Source: Dactylonectria macrodidyma (taxonomy: Eukaryota; Ascomycota; Sordariomycetes; Hypocreales; Nectriaceae). Taken from it: 64,000 nt of DNA. A model generated the notes under the pieces. It saw only the letters and a program-made list of their open reading frames with translations. It was not told the origin of the DNA and searched no databases. The position numbers and the translations under genes are program-made. Positions 34,641-43,982 of this stretch are shown in pieces (within the stretch, counting starts at the first letter, position 1; each line of letters begins with the position of its first letter). The stretch spans positions 3,578,501 through 3,642,500 of the forward strand of contig JAGMUV010000002.1 in assembly GCA_020744425.1 (NCBI GenBank). The letters are read 5' to 3'.

Positions 34641-37600
34641 TTACACGACTGCCGTCACTCTTCGGATCGTCCTCCTCGCGCCCTCGCCGCTAATCATGAT
34701 GGCGTTCTCAGCCTCGAGGGCCCTCATGGCCTCGCCAAACTCGGCTTGTTCCACCGGCACGCTAGCGCCCTCGCTGAGCCGGCGGGCAACGTCACCCCAT
34801 CGGACAGAGTTGCCGCTGCCCGTCAACTCGTCGAGAAGGCGCACCAGCGCCTCCTTGAGCTCCTCGCGGCGCTTGCGCTCGGCCGCGCTGGTGCCCTCGG
34901 TGAGCAGGCTCATGTCGATGCGCCCCTGGGAGTCGGTGGCCGCCGTCTTGAGCGCGCTCTGGATGAGGCGGTTGGCCTCGCGGACGTCGTCGACGGTGAC
35001 CGTCTCGGAGAGGCGCATCTTGGCGTGCGCCTCGGCGAGGCGGATCATGCTTTCGAGCTGACGGGTGGTGGCGGTGATGCGCTTGTCGGCGGTGCGGACG
35101 TCTTGGCCGAGAGCGCGCATGGCCACGTACGCCTCTACGAGCTCCTTGGCAGCGTCCTGAGATATGACGGGCATGATCTTAGTGCGGGCGTAGGAGATGT
35201 ACAGGGTGAGGAACTCGACGGGCAGGATGTCCGTGGCGGTCGGGGCGGACTGGGGTTTGTCTTCGATGTAGAGGGAGAGCAGATGCTTGGCGAGCCGGCG
35301 GTCGTGCTTCTCATCCACCTCGTCAAGAATGAGGTAGACCAGGTCGAAACGAGAGAGGAGGGTCGGGGGCAGATCGATATTCTGGGGCACAGGGAGGTTG
35401 GGATTGTACCGACTGCCGATGGGGTTGGCGGAGGCGAGGATACTGGTCCGGGCATTGAGGGTCGTGATGATGCCGGCCTTTGCGACAGAAACGGTCTGCT
35501 GCTCCATGACTTCGTGGAGGACAGAGCGCGTGGCGTCGGACATCTTGTCGAACTCATCGATGCAGCACACTCCGCCATCGGACAGGACCAGGGCGCCAGA
35601 CTCGAGCACCAGCTGCCGAGTCTCGGGGTCGCGGGTCACGTATGCCGTGAGACCGACAGCGGACGAGCCCTTGCCACTGGTGTAGACGCCGCGAGGAGCG
35701 ATCTTATGGATGTAGGACAGCAGTTGCGACTTGGCTGTCGAAGGGTCGCCGCAGAGGAGGACGTTGATGTCGCCTCGGTACTTGGGGCTGGCCCCCTTCT
35801 GAAAGGTCTTGTTGGCGCCGCCAAAGAGTTGTAAAAGAATACCTTTCTTCACGTCGTCCATTTCATAGATTGAAGGGGCGAGAGAGCGAGCCAGCAGCTC
35901 ATAGATATCGTCTCGGGCTGCGGTCTCCCGGATCTTCTCCTCCTCTTCGGGAGAAATGGTACGCGTTTCCTCAATGTTGTTTGCGCCATTCTCCGCCTCT
36001 TCTTCACCCGCAATACCCAGCGTCGACGGGTCGGCGCCCATGCGCTTCTTGTCAACCTTTTGGATATGCAAGACATCGACATATGTCTTGTACACACTCT
36101 TGAGCGCCCGCTGGCGGGGGTTCACGCGGACGGGGCTGACACGGAAAATACCCGTCAACTGGACACGATCACCCGCTTTGCAGAAGTCAACCAGCTCGTT
36201 GTAGACGCAAACCGAGACAGAGTGAGGTGTCTGACCCGCAGGCACCGCATCGGGGGTCTCCTGCAGCTTGATGACCTGCTTGTCTTCGAAGGAACATCGG
36301 TTGTGGACAATCTGCATTGAATTCGTCGAGCCACAAACTGCTCGAGTGCATTCTGTCGGCTCGCGAATCTTTCCACGATCGAGGCCAACATTGACGGAAT
36401 GATAGCATACGTTACAACGGAAGAAAGCGTCCTTCATGTCGGGGATGACTGGGGTAGTTCGGATAACCAAGCCCTTGATAGTGATGAGACGGTCCATGTC
36501 TAATATGGTAAGCTTGATAGCGTGGGTTAATACTGTGGCTTCACTTACCAGATGGGTTCAAGTCTCTCAGGTTAATCGTCTTGTCGAGGCCAAACGGGCG
36601 GACCACGTAAATTGAGGACGAAACCTGGTCCTCTAATGAAGGTTGTTGTTGGTCCTGCTGGGGTCGAGGAGTAGCAGGCTCCTCAGGGTGGTCAGAGCTA
36701 GGGAACACGGGTTCTGAGCTCTGGGTGCTGTGTTGCGATGCTTGGTGACCGGCACTACTCTGAGAGGCTCGGTTCCGTAGAGTCTCTGCTCGTGCAAGCT
36801 CGACCATCATGTCATGGACTGATTGATCCATCACGGGCACAATTTCCTGCGGGTAGGCTTGGATCTGATGCCACAGCTTTCGCGTGGGTGGATACAGATT
36901 CAAGTCGGAAATATCAACGTAGAGCCTCGTCGTACCCAGGAGTAGCATGTTCTCAAGGGCTTCATGATAGGGCTTCGTTTCCGCATCAGGATCCAACTGG
37001 ACCTCGGCATCAGACAAGCCATCCCGATATAAGCGATACTTTTGTGTGAAGTTGCGGAGAAAATCTTTGAAGGCGGCAAAGGTGTCATCAATGGAGACGG
37101 TCGTGCCCCAGATAAGACTTTGTCCCTGGCCACCAAGCACATCCGCCTCCGATGTGTTGGGGTCCCGATTGGCAAAGGAGGCGGCGTCCGAGCCATCGAT
37201 GGGCCCCTCGCGCACAACACGGCCGGCATCGTCGAGGATAATGCGTCGCGGAGCACGGGGCGTGCGCGCTGCATCGGAGTTGATGTCTCCTCGTCGGCGG
37301 GGAGCGGAGCTACCGGGTTGAGAGCCGATGAAAAGACCACTGGTCTCACTTCGCAGCTCCGACTGTTGTCGCAACGATCTACCAGGACTGGAGCTAGGTT
37401 CGTAGCGAATGGGGGATGATCCTGACTTTGTTAGTGCCGTACACTCCCTGTGTTGGAGCATTCTATCTTACCTCCAATATATCCCGGGGTAGCTCGGGGG
37501 GTTCTCTGAGGATCGTCTTCGCTTTGCGTCTCGGTCATGTGTCGCAAAGGCGAGCTGGGGACATCGCTGCGGCTACGAGTGCTTTGGCTATTGGTCATGT

Positions 37601-37838
37601 GTCTTAATGGTGACGACACATCACCTCCGGGTGTAGCCCCAGGTGTAGCCCCTGGCGTTGTAGCCTCGTTCTGGTCATCGCCATCAGGAGCTGGGGAGGA
37701 TTGGAAGAAGAGCGGACTCGATGCCAATTGCGAGGTTCTATTATTGGTATTTCCACGCGGGGTTCCCGCTTCGGAATGGCGAGCAGACCGACGAGGGGTC
37801 GTCGAGTCTCGCTGCCGACGTTGCGACGGGGACGACAT
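34641..37838 (-). CDS. MCM4: MCM4, subunit of the replicative MCM2-7 helicase
   Basis: Three exons (37838-37472, 37421-36549, 36499-34641) give 1032 aa. MCM4 is one of six ATPase subunits of the helicase loaded at replication origins. Seen: a disordered N-terminal ~180 residues rich in S/T-P sites (TPRR, TPRA, SSPGR), the usual CDK/DDK target region; an OB domain with a zinc site (Cys442, 445, 464, 469); Walker A GDPSTAKS at 664-671; Walker B CIDEFDKM near 726; the arginine finger in LLSRFDLVY; and a C-terminal winged helix. The motif SSPLRHMT occurs twice in the tail. The start is the first true ATG in frame (MSSPSQRR). The gene is divergent from zeta-COP, and a cell-cycle box lies upstream. 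Confidence 0.97.
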
Positions 37839-38231
37839 TGTTGATGTCAAGTCGTTGTCGTTGGAGGGGCGTTTCGGGGGAAGAATTCTTGGTTGCTATG
37901 GGCTTGCTGGCAAGATGGAGAAATCGAGGGGGAGGGGATGCACGAACTAGCAGGGAGGGTTTCGCGTCTCCATTCGCCTGAACGCGTAAAGTGGTTCAGG
38001 CACGCGCAGCTCCAATTTTAAGGGATATGGTCTGTGCACGCGCGACTATCCCGTCCTGCCAACCTAATGTAAGTTGCCAGGTTGTGGCGGAGCGGTCAAA
38101 CGTTGTGCCGGCAACTCTCAATCGGATGGGAGGTGTGGCATCTAGCATGAGGTTACGGTCTGGAGGGGTCTCATGCCGTCTCGGTTACCTGCAAGTGTCA
38201 ACGTGGGCTTTTCGCACAAACAACCGCAGCC
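37839..38231. promoter_or_regulatory. Bidirectional promoter between MCM4 and zeta-COP
   Basis: 393 bp separate the two start codons. The stretch contains the ACGCGT box annotated separately and several other CpG-rich words (CACGCGCG, CACGCGCA). No coding potential was seen. Confidence 0.6.
37982..37987. promoter_or_regulatory. MCB (MluI cell-cycle box) upstream of MCM4
   Basis: ACGCGT, a palindrome, lies 144 bp upstream of the MCM4 ATG. This is the binding core of MBF, the G1/S transcription complex that drives replication genes in yeasts. ACGCGC variants are close by. The match is exact but short. Confidence 0.5.
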
Positions 38232-38986
38232 ATGTCTCCTGGAATGACCCTATTCTCCATTCAGGCCATTCTCATTCTCGGCACTGAGGATGGCTCCCGG
38301 ATATTTGCAAAGTACTTTTCGTCGCCTCACACGGCGCCCAATGGTGCGTATCGCAACCCCTTGAGCACCTTGCCCATCTGGCCCCTTGGCGCAACGACTT
38401 CTTTACTGTTCACTGCTGACCACTGTCCCCCAGCTTCTGCGAGCTCATCCGTCAACTCCTACTCCGATGTGAAGTCACAAAAGGCCTTTGAAAAGGGCCT
38501 CCTCGAGAAGACGGCCAAGCAGACTGGAGACATCATCCTCTACGACAACCGAATCGTGCTGTACAAGATGGAGTCCGATGTCATGATGTACGTCGTGGGT
38601 AGCGTCGACGAGAACGAGATCCTGCTCTACAACACCATCCTTGCGCTGCGAGACTCGCTCCACTTGCTCTTCAAGTCAGTCTCCCCCCTCCTTCCTGCTG
38701 CAGCTAGGCTCCATTGCAGTCCTAACCTCCTCCGTGCGACAACAGGCAATCCGTTGACAAGCGGACCATTGTCGAGAACTACGACCTCGTGTCTCTCGCT
38801 ATTGACGAGATCGTCGACGACGGCATCATCCTCGAGACCGACCCCACCATCATCGTCCAGCGTGTTAGCCGAGCCCCGACCCAGGACCTCCCCGTCGGCC
38901 GCATCGACCTCAGTGAGCAGGGAGTCAACAACCTGGCGCAACTCGGAAAATCGAAACTTGCGGACTGGTTGCGACAAGGGCTGTGA
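38232..38986 (+). CDS. RET3: Coatomer subunit zeta
   Basis: Three exons (38232-38343, 38434-38674, 38746-38986) give 197 aa. Zeta-COP is the small longin-like subunit of the COPI coat, which buds vesicles for Golgi-to-ER and intra-Golgi transport and pairs with gamma-COP. Seen: the longin start TLFSIQAILILGTEDGSRIFAKYF, then GDIILYDNRIVLYK, VVGSVDENEILLYN and the KRTIVENYDLVSLAIDEIVDDG block. The second junction joins AA to G to give LFKQSVDKRT, as the family requires. Sec20, which receives COPI vesicles, is also in this window. It faces SUA5 tail to tail. Confidence 0.95.
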
Positions 38987-39137
38987 GTTTAGAAAAGAAC
39001 GCGCGCTCGTCTGGTCTTTGGAGTTTTTACGTTATTCTAGCGCCGCATGTGAAAAGCCACGCTGTCGGGTTTGGCAAGGGATTACGCGGGCTTATACGTG
39101 GTGCAGGAGCTGCTAGAGAGGGTGTCTAATTGATCAT

Positions 39138-40706
39138 TCATGCTCTAATCTCTGAGGCCGCCTTGCGGAGGCGGTTCATGACCGCCGCGGCGATGTCGAT
39201 TCTATCCTCTATGCCATCCACAAAGATGGTGTCCGCCCCGCGCCGATCAAACTCCCTCAGGGCCGAGAAGAGACCCCGAGCAATCCCCTCGGTATCCTTA
39301 CCGAGATCAATATCCAAGACTTGGCCGATTACCTGTCCCTTTTCATTCCTGAGTTCGCCTTCATAAACTTCGTATGGCACCTCGTCTTGTTCTGCACCCA
39401 CTTGTGCGTCGTCGGAAGACACCGTAAGGCTGTCGCACCGCAGCCCAGCCCCTTGCTTCCATCGCTGAGTGCGGATCAAGCCGATCCGCCTAGCCCCTTG
39501 GTCTCCATTATTGACTGTGCCGTTCGCGGTCCCGTTCGCCGACTCAATTTCGGAAAGGACCACGCCAGAACCCCCCTTTTTGTAACTTGATTCGTAAAGT
39601 ACCACTCTCGCCTTGGGACTATAGTGCTTGTACTTCATACCGGGTGCCCTGGGCGCGGCCTTGCCCTCTTCGCTCTGGTCCTTGTACGCCGTGGTCGCAT
39701 TCTCCCAGCCGGGACAGGTTCTCAGCACGTCCAGGCCGATGCCTCCAGGACGGAGAATGACGGGAGGATCGCAAAGCCCATCAACCACCGTGCTCTCTAC
39801 TCCAACATTGCAGTGCCCTCCATCGAGGATCAGCTCGATCCTTCCATTCAGATCGTCCAAAACGTGCTGCGCCATCGTCGGTGACGGCTTGGTGGAAGCA
39901 TTTGCGGAGGGTGCTGCCACCGGAACGCCCGCCAGCTTGATGAGGGACAGGGCCAAGGGCAAGGAGGGCATTCGGACACCAAATGTCTTCAAGCCCGCTG
40001 TGACCTCTGGAGCAAGCTTCGACGGTTCCGGGTTGGGCATCAGGATAGTAAGGGGACCAGGCCAGAAACGTTCAATGAGTGACCGGTATCGGCTTGGTAT
40101 GGGGTCTTGATCTCCATTTACTCGGTCGCTTGCTCCCAAGTACTGGCGAAGCATGTGCAAGTCGGATACATGTATGATGAGAGGGTTATCTGAAGGCCGC
40201 CCCTTAGCGGAGTAGATCCCCTTGACAGAGCCAGTGCGAGTAGCATCTGCGCCAAGGCCATAGACGGTCTCTGTGGGAAAGGCGACGGGCGTATCCTTGG
40301 TCCTGAGCTCGCGTGCTGCATCCTCAAGCAGCCTCAAAGCATCACTCGACCCCGTCTCAACTTCCCAGAGATCCAGCTTCGCCAGACCTTTCCCGGGCTG
40401 GAAGTGGCCGAGGGAGCCCTTATTAGGGACCTTGACGACCCGCGTCTTCATGGTGGACAAAATTTGAGATATCCAGCGCCGAACCGGGGCAGCCGATGTA
40501 AGTGGTCGCAGGGTTGGTCGGAGAGCCAGCGTGGAGAGCGACGCTGAGAATTTGCTGCAGGTGGAAAAAGGCCGATGCGAAGATTCCTGGATTCTAGTAG
40601 TCCCTTTAAAAACGGCGAGATGGAGACGTCTGAAGCAGATCTCAGGGTTGGCCAAATGGGTGAGGGTTCTTTGAGTCACAGAAAATTTCATCCCCTCAGG
40701 CCTCAT
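39138..40706 (-). CDS. SUA5: Threonylcarbamoyl-AMP synthase (YrdC/Sua5), with putative mitochondrial presequence
   Basis: A single exon of 522 aa from the ATG at 40706. Internal starts are at 40691 and 40451, the last giving a 437-aa form beginning MKTRVVKVPNKG. Sua5 makes threonylcarbamoyl-AMP from threonine, bicarbonate and ATP, the first step of t6A formation at position 37 of ANN-decoding tRNAs. Seen: the YrdC core with FPTETVYGLGADAT and SAKGRPSDNPLIIH, SANASTKPSPT, then the C-terminal Sua5 domain (RRIGLIRTQ, LFSALREFDRRGADTI). The 85 residues before Met-40451 are Arg/Ser/Thr-rich with RPFSTCSK, like a mitochondrial presequence. Yeast Sua5 is known to serve both compartments. Use of both starts is inference. 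Confidence 0.93.
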   Translation of the reverse strand: MRPEGMKFSVTQRTLTHLANPEICFRRLHLAVFKGTTRIQESSHRPFSTCSKFSASLSTLALRPTLRPLTSAAPVRRWISQILSTMKTRVVKVPNKGSLGHFQPGKGLAKLDLWEVETGSSDALRLLEDAARELRTKDTPVAFPTETVYGLGADATRTGSVKGIYSAKGRPSDNPLIIHVSDLHMLRQYLGASDRVNGDQDPIPSRYRSLIERFWPGPLTILMPNPEPSKLAPEVTAGLKTFGVRMPSLPLALSLIKLAGVPVAAPSANASTKPSPTMAQHVLDDLNGRIELILDGGHCNVGVESTVVDGLCDPPVILRPGGIGLDVLRTCPGWENATTAYKDQSEEGKAAPRAPGMKYKHYSPKARVVLYESSYKKGGSGVVLSEIESANGTANGTVNNGDQGARRIGLIRTQRWKQGAGLRCDSLTVSSDDAQVGAEQDEVPYEVYEGELRNEKGQVIGQVLDIDLGKDTEGIARGLFSALREFDRRGADTIFVDGIEDRIDIAAAVMNRLRKAASEIRA

Positions 40707-41111
40707 GCTCACTCGTCATGGCGAACTAAAACCAAAATGCCGTCCGCCGCCCCTAGGCAGCCCAAGGCACCGGCGCAAGATCGGTTTTAGCCCTATCGGA
40801 ACGCAACGTCACTACGGCTCAGGGCATGTTCCAATAAAAGTCGTCGCCTATGACCCCTGGAAACTCAACTCACAAGCACTGGCTGACGACGTCACAAAAC
40901 AAGTAGCAGACTGTTTGCGTAAGGTACCTACCTACCTACCTACCTTAGGTAGGTATGGCACCAGATGCCTCTTATTAGAGCCCAGTATCCCGATCTCATC
41001 TTCATTAAAAAAGGGCTACTTTTTAAGTCTCCCAAAACTTCTTTTCTCTATCATGCGGCTCGCCCTTTTCTCTTCAAGCCAAACCAAACGAGCATGAGAA
41101 CTCGCTGTCAA
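40707..41111. other. Intergenic between SUA5 and COG4, with a TACCTA hairpin
   Basis: 405 bp. It serves as the SUA5 promoter and the COG4 3' flank. It holds four direct ACCT-type units and a perfect 9-bp-arm palindrome (annotated as a repeat). Confidence 0.55.
40937..40955. repeat. Perfect hairpin TACCTACCT-T-AGGTAGGTA
   Basis: Nine-base arms are separated by one T. Direct CCTA units precede it from 40927. The same TACCTA/TAGGTA word recurs in many other gaps of this window but not, that I noticed, in coding exons. Confidence 0.75.
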
Positions 41112-43564
41112 TCAAATCTGCACTAGGTTTCTCGCTCTCCTCCTTTCGTCCTCGTTCAGAACCCAGTCAATCCCATCGCTGCCCTCGAGGGCCATGATCT
41201 CGTCCCACTCGTCGTCCTCCATATTCGCAACCATCAACAATTGCGTTACCCTAGAAAACACCTCTCTTACAGAGTAGTCCCCTCGTGAAACCGTGTCCAC
41301 CAAGCCGCTAAAGTCTCGCTCGATGCGAATTGCCCCAAAGGCGTTGGTGCGTCCACTGTAGCTGAGAATCCGCTTCTCCCATAGTTTGGAGAGGTATTTT
41401 GCTGTGATATCCAGTAGAATACTGTACGTGCCGGGCGTCATCAACCGGGCGATGGGTTTCATGAGCTGTTCCCATCCGAACTCAAATCGTCGGGAAACCT
41501 GCTCCAGTATATCCTCTTCATCCTCGTCGTTCTGCTGGGCGATCTCGGCGATCATGTCTTCGGTCAGAGTATAGTCTGCGTCTCGGAAAGTCTCGTTCAG
41601 TACAGGTCGCAGGCGAAGCTTAACGACTTGGTTGAAAAGGACTTGAATGCCTTCATTCAGCAGCTCGCTGCTCTTTCCAATGAACGTGGTCTGGAGTGTG
41701 TGTAGAGCATTTGCGACAAAGGCCAGATCCCGTTCCAGAGGAAAGGAATTTTTGAGGGGCCCTTCTTGTACGTTGATGTTGGGTTCGCCCATGCGGCCGG
41801 TGATAACTCTAGTGAGGTACTCGTTCGCCATGTCGAGACTATTGATGAGAACAATGAATTGAATAATCTTGTCCTCAGGTGGGAAACCTCCTTGGACGAC
41901 TGGCTTCGGGTAAGCCTCGTCCCGCATCTTGCGCTGAAGCATTCCAATAAAGTCGGAACTCAGAACACGGCCAATCGTGGGGACCACCGAGGCAATGACA
42001 TCTCTGTGTGAAGTCGATATGGACTTGTTGATGACAGCATTCACGATGTACATGACAACATCCACTGCGACAATGATGAACGGGCCGTTGCCATCCACAG
42101 ATTTGTTCAGACTTAAGGACAGTCCGCTAGGATATTCGTCCATTTGAAACGCCTTTTCCACGGATCTGCGGAAGAAGAAGGTGGTCATGGCGTTGTAGGG
42201 TGTCATCAGCTTTCCTGATACTTTGCGATGCAGATTCGATTTCAGCAGAACATCTGGAATTACGATGGGAGCGTTGGGGGCCATGCTTGGGTCCTGTAAC
42301 ATGTAAGTGAGGGTTTTGGGAGAAGTTGTGATAACCATAGACATACTTGGAACTTGCCAGTGACAAAGTGGCTATAGTAGGACCACTTGCCAAGCATCTC
42401 GGCTATCTCGCTGAGGAGGCCGTCCACTTCCTTCATGTCAACGCCTTCGTCCTCGCTCTGGCGAGGATTGTTGCCCGCACCAAGGGCTGGCGAGTTCACT
42501 CTTGGGGTGCCGCCTCGTGGGGCCGGAGGTAGAAAGCTCTGTACCAGGAACGAAAAGGGGTAGCTCTTGACGTCTGTCAGTTTTCGATCGACCCCTCGCT
42601 CGTCGCTCCAGGTGTCGATGATGATGCCGCCTTGGACATCCGCCTCCATTTGCAGTCGCTCGATGACGCGTATCATCTTGCCAGAACCATAATGTCGCTC
42701 CACAAGCCCTCCATGAGATTCCACAATCTCCATGATGTGGCGGAAGAGCATCCAGAGGGCATTGGCATAAAAGTAGCCATCTTTTCGCGCCTGGCTTCCC
42801 GCGTTGTCCTTTAGCATACCTCGAGCCTTTCCTGCCACTCCTTGGCAAACATATCGGCCGTATACATCGAGGCCAACCTCGGCTCGTCCAATCAAAGGAA
42901 ATAACTTGAAGAACCGGGTGACCTTGACTTCGTCGCCCTCGCCCATCGCCTTCTCGAACTCCCTGAGGAAGAGACCGCACAGGCTCTCCCTTGCATCCTC
43001 GAGAGTCACCCACGGGGGGTCGGGCACCTCGACGCTTGGTACTATGCTTGCGGCAAAAGGCCCCTTAATGATCTCCTCCGGTACCTTGCTCGCCCTAGCC
43101 AAGTATGCAGCCGCTGCTTCCCAGTCCTGGGGGGCGCCCATGGAGCCCACAACACCATGGACACATGCCTTGAGCTCTGCCACCTGCTCCACCACACCAA
43201 GCGTATCCTCAACGCGGCTCTTCTCCAGATCCAGCTCCTTAACCTTGTCGCTCAGCCGGCCGGCTGTTTCGGCTGCGCCTGCCAGCATGTCGTTACCCAC
43301 AGAGCGCGCGGTGATGACCTGCGCACCGAGCCCGGCCCGCAGCAGGTCCAGCCGGCCGAGGTCGCGGGAGAGGTCGGCCTGGGAGGCGACGAGGGCATCT
43401 AGACGGGAGGTTATTGCGCCCTCACGCGCATGGAGAGCTGCCAGCGCATTGCGGATCTCGGCCTCGCTGGTGGCATTCTGGAGGGCTGTGGTGGGGGGAT
43501 GGAGTGCGGTATGGTCGTTGTCGAGAGCGTGCGAGAGGCCGTTCGGGAGGGTTGACATGGTCAT
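41112..43564 (-). CDS. COG4: Conserved oligomeric Golgi complex subunit 4
   Basis: Two exons, 43564-42347 and 42293-41112, give 799 aa. COG4 belongs to lobe A of the COG tether, which captures intra-Golgi retrograde vesicles and keeps glycosylation enzymes in place. Seen: the N-terminal coiled coil (NALAALHAREGAITSRLDALVASQADLSRDL), VKELDLEKSRVEDTL, the FFKLFPLIGRAEVGLDVYGRYVC block diagnostic of Cog4, and the long helical C-terminal half ending RRRARNLVQI. The junction is in phase after GKFQ. The start was taken at MTMSTLPNG. An open frame upstream lacks conserved text. The next gene upstream, PMR1, also serves Golgi glycosylation. Confidence 0.94.
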
Positions 43565-43982
43565 TGGAGTCGTCCGGATGGCGGGCGCATCGCTACTTGA
43601 GTTCTTCGTCGGGGCGGATGGCCGTCTTTCGCAGTGAATGCTTTCGTCGATGTAGATGCTATCTTGTCTCCCGCGCTCGGCGCACGTATCATAAGAGGCC
43701 AGGTGCTGTCTTTCATTTAGTGACACGCAGCCAGACTTCCCCACATTGGAGCTCTTATCGGGACCTACCCTGCACCAGACTTGCTACATACAATAATGCT
43801 CATATTGTGAGAAACAACACCAACAAAGAATTGAAACGACACTTATTTACAATTCGTCATGGCATTATTTGTTTCACTTTTACATATTCCTATAAGTAGC
43901 CGCTATGCGATGAGCCCACACGTTTATACATGTCTGGTAGTAGTACAATGCTTCCCGATACCCCCTATCCTGGTTCTCCTCC
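43565..43982. other. Intergenic between COG4 and PMR1
   Basis: 418 bp holding the COG4 promoter and PMR1 3' flank. AT-rich in its right half, with no recognisable element. Confidence 0.5.
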
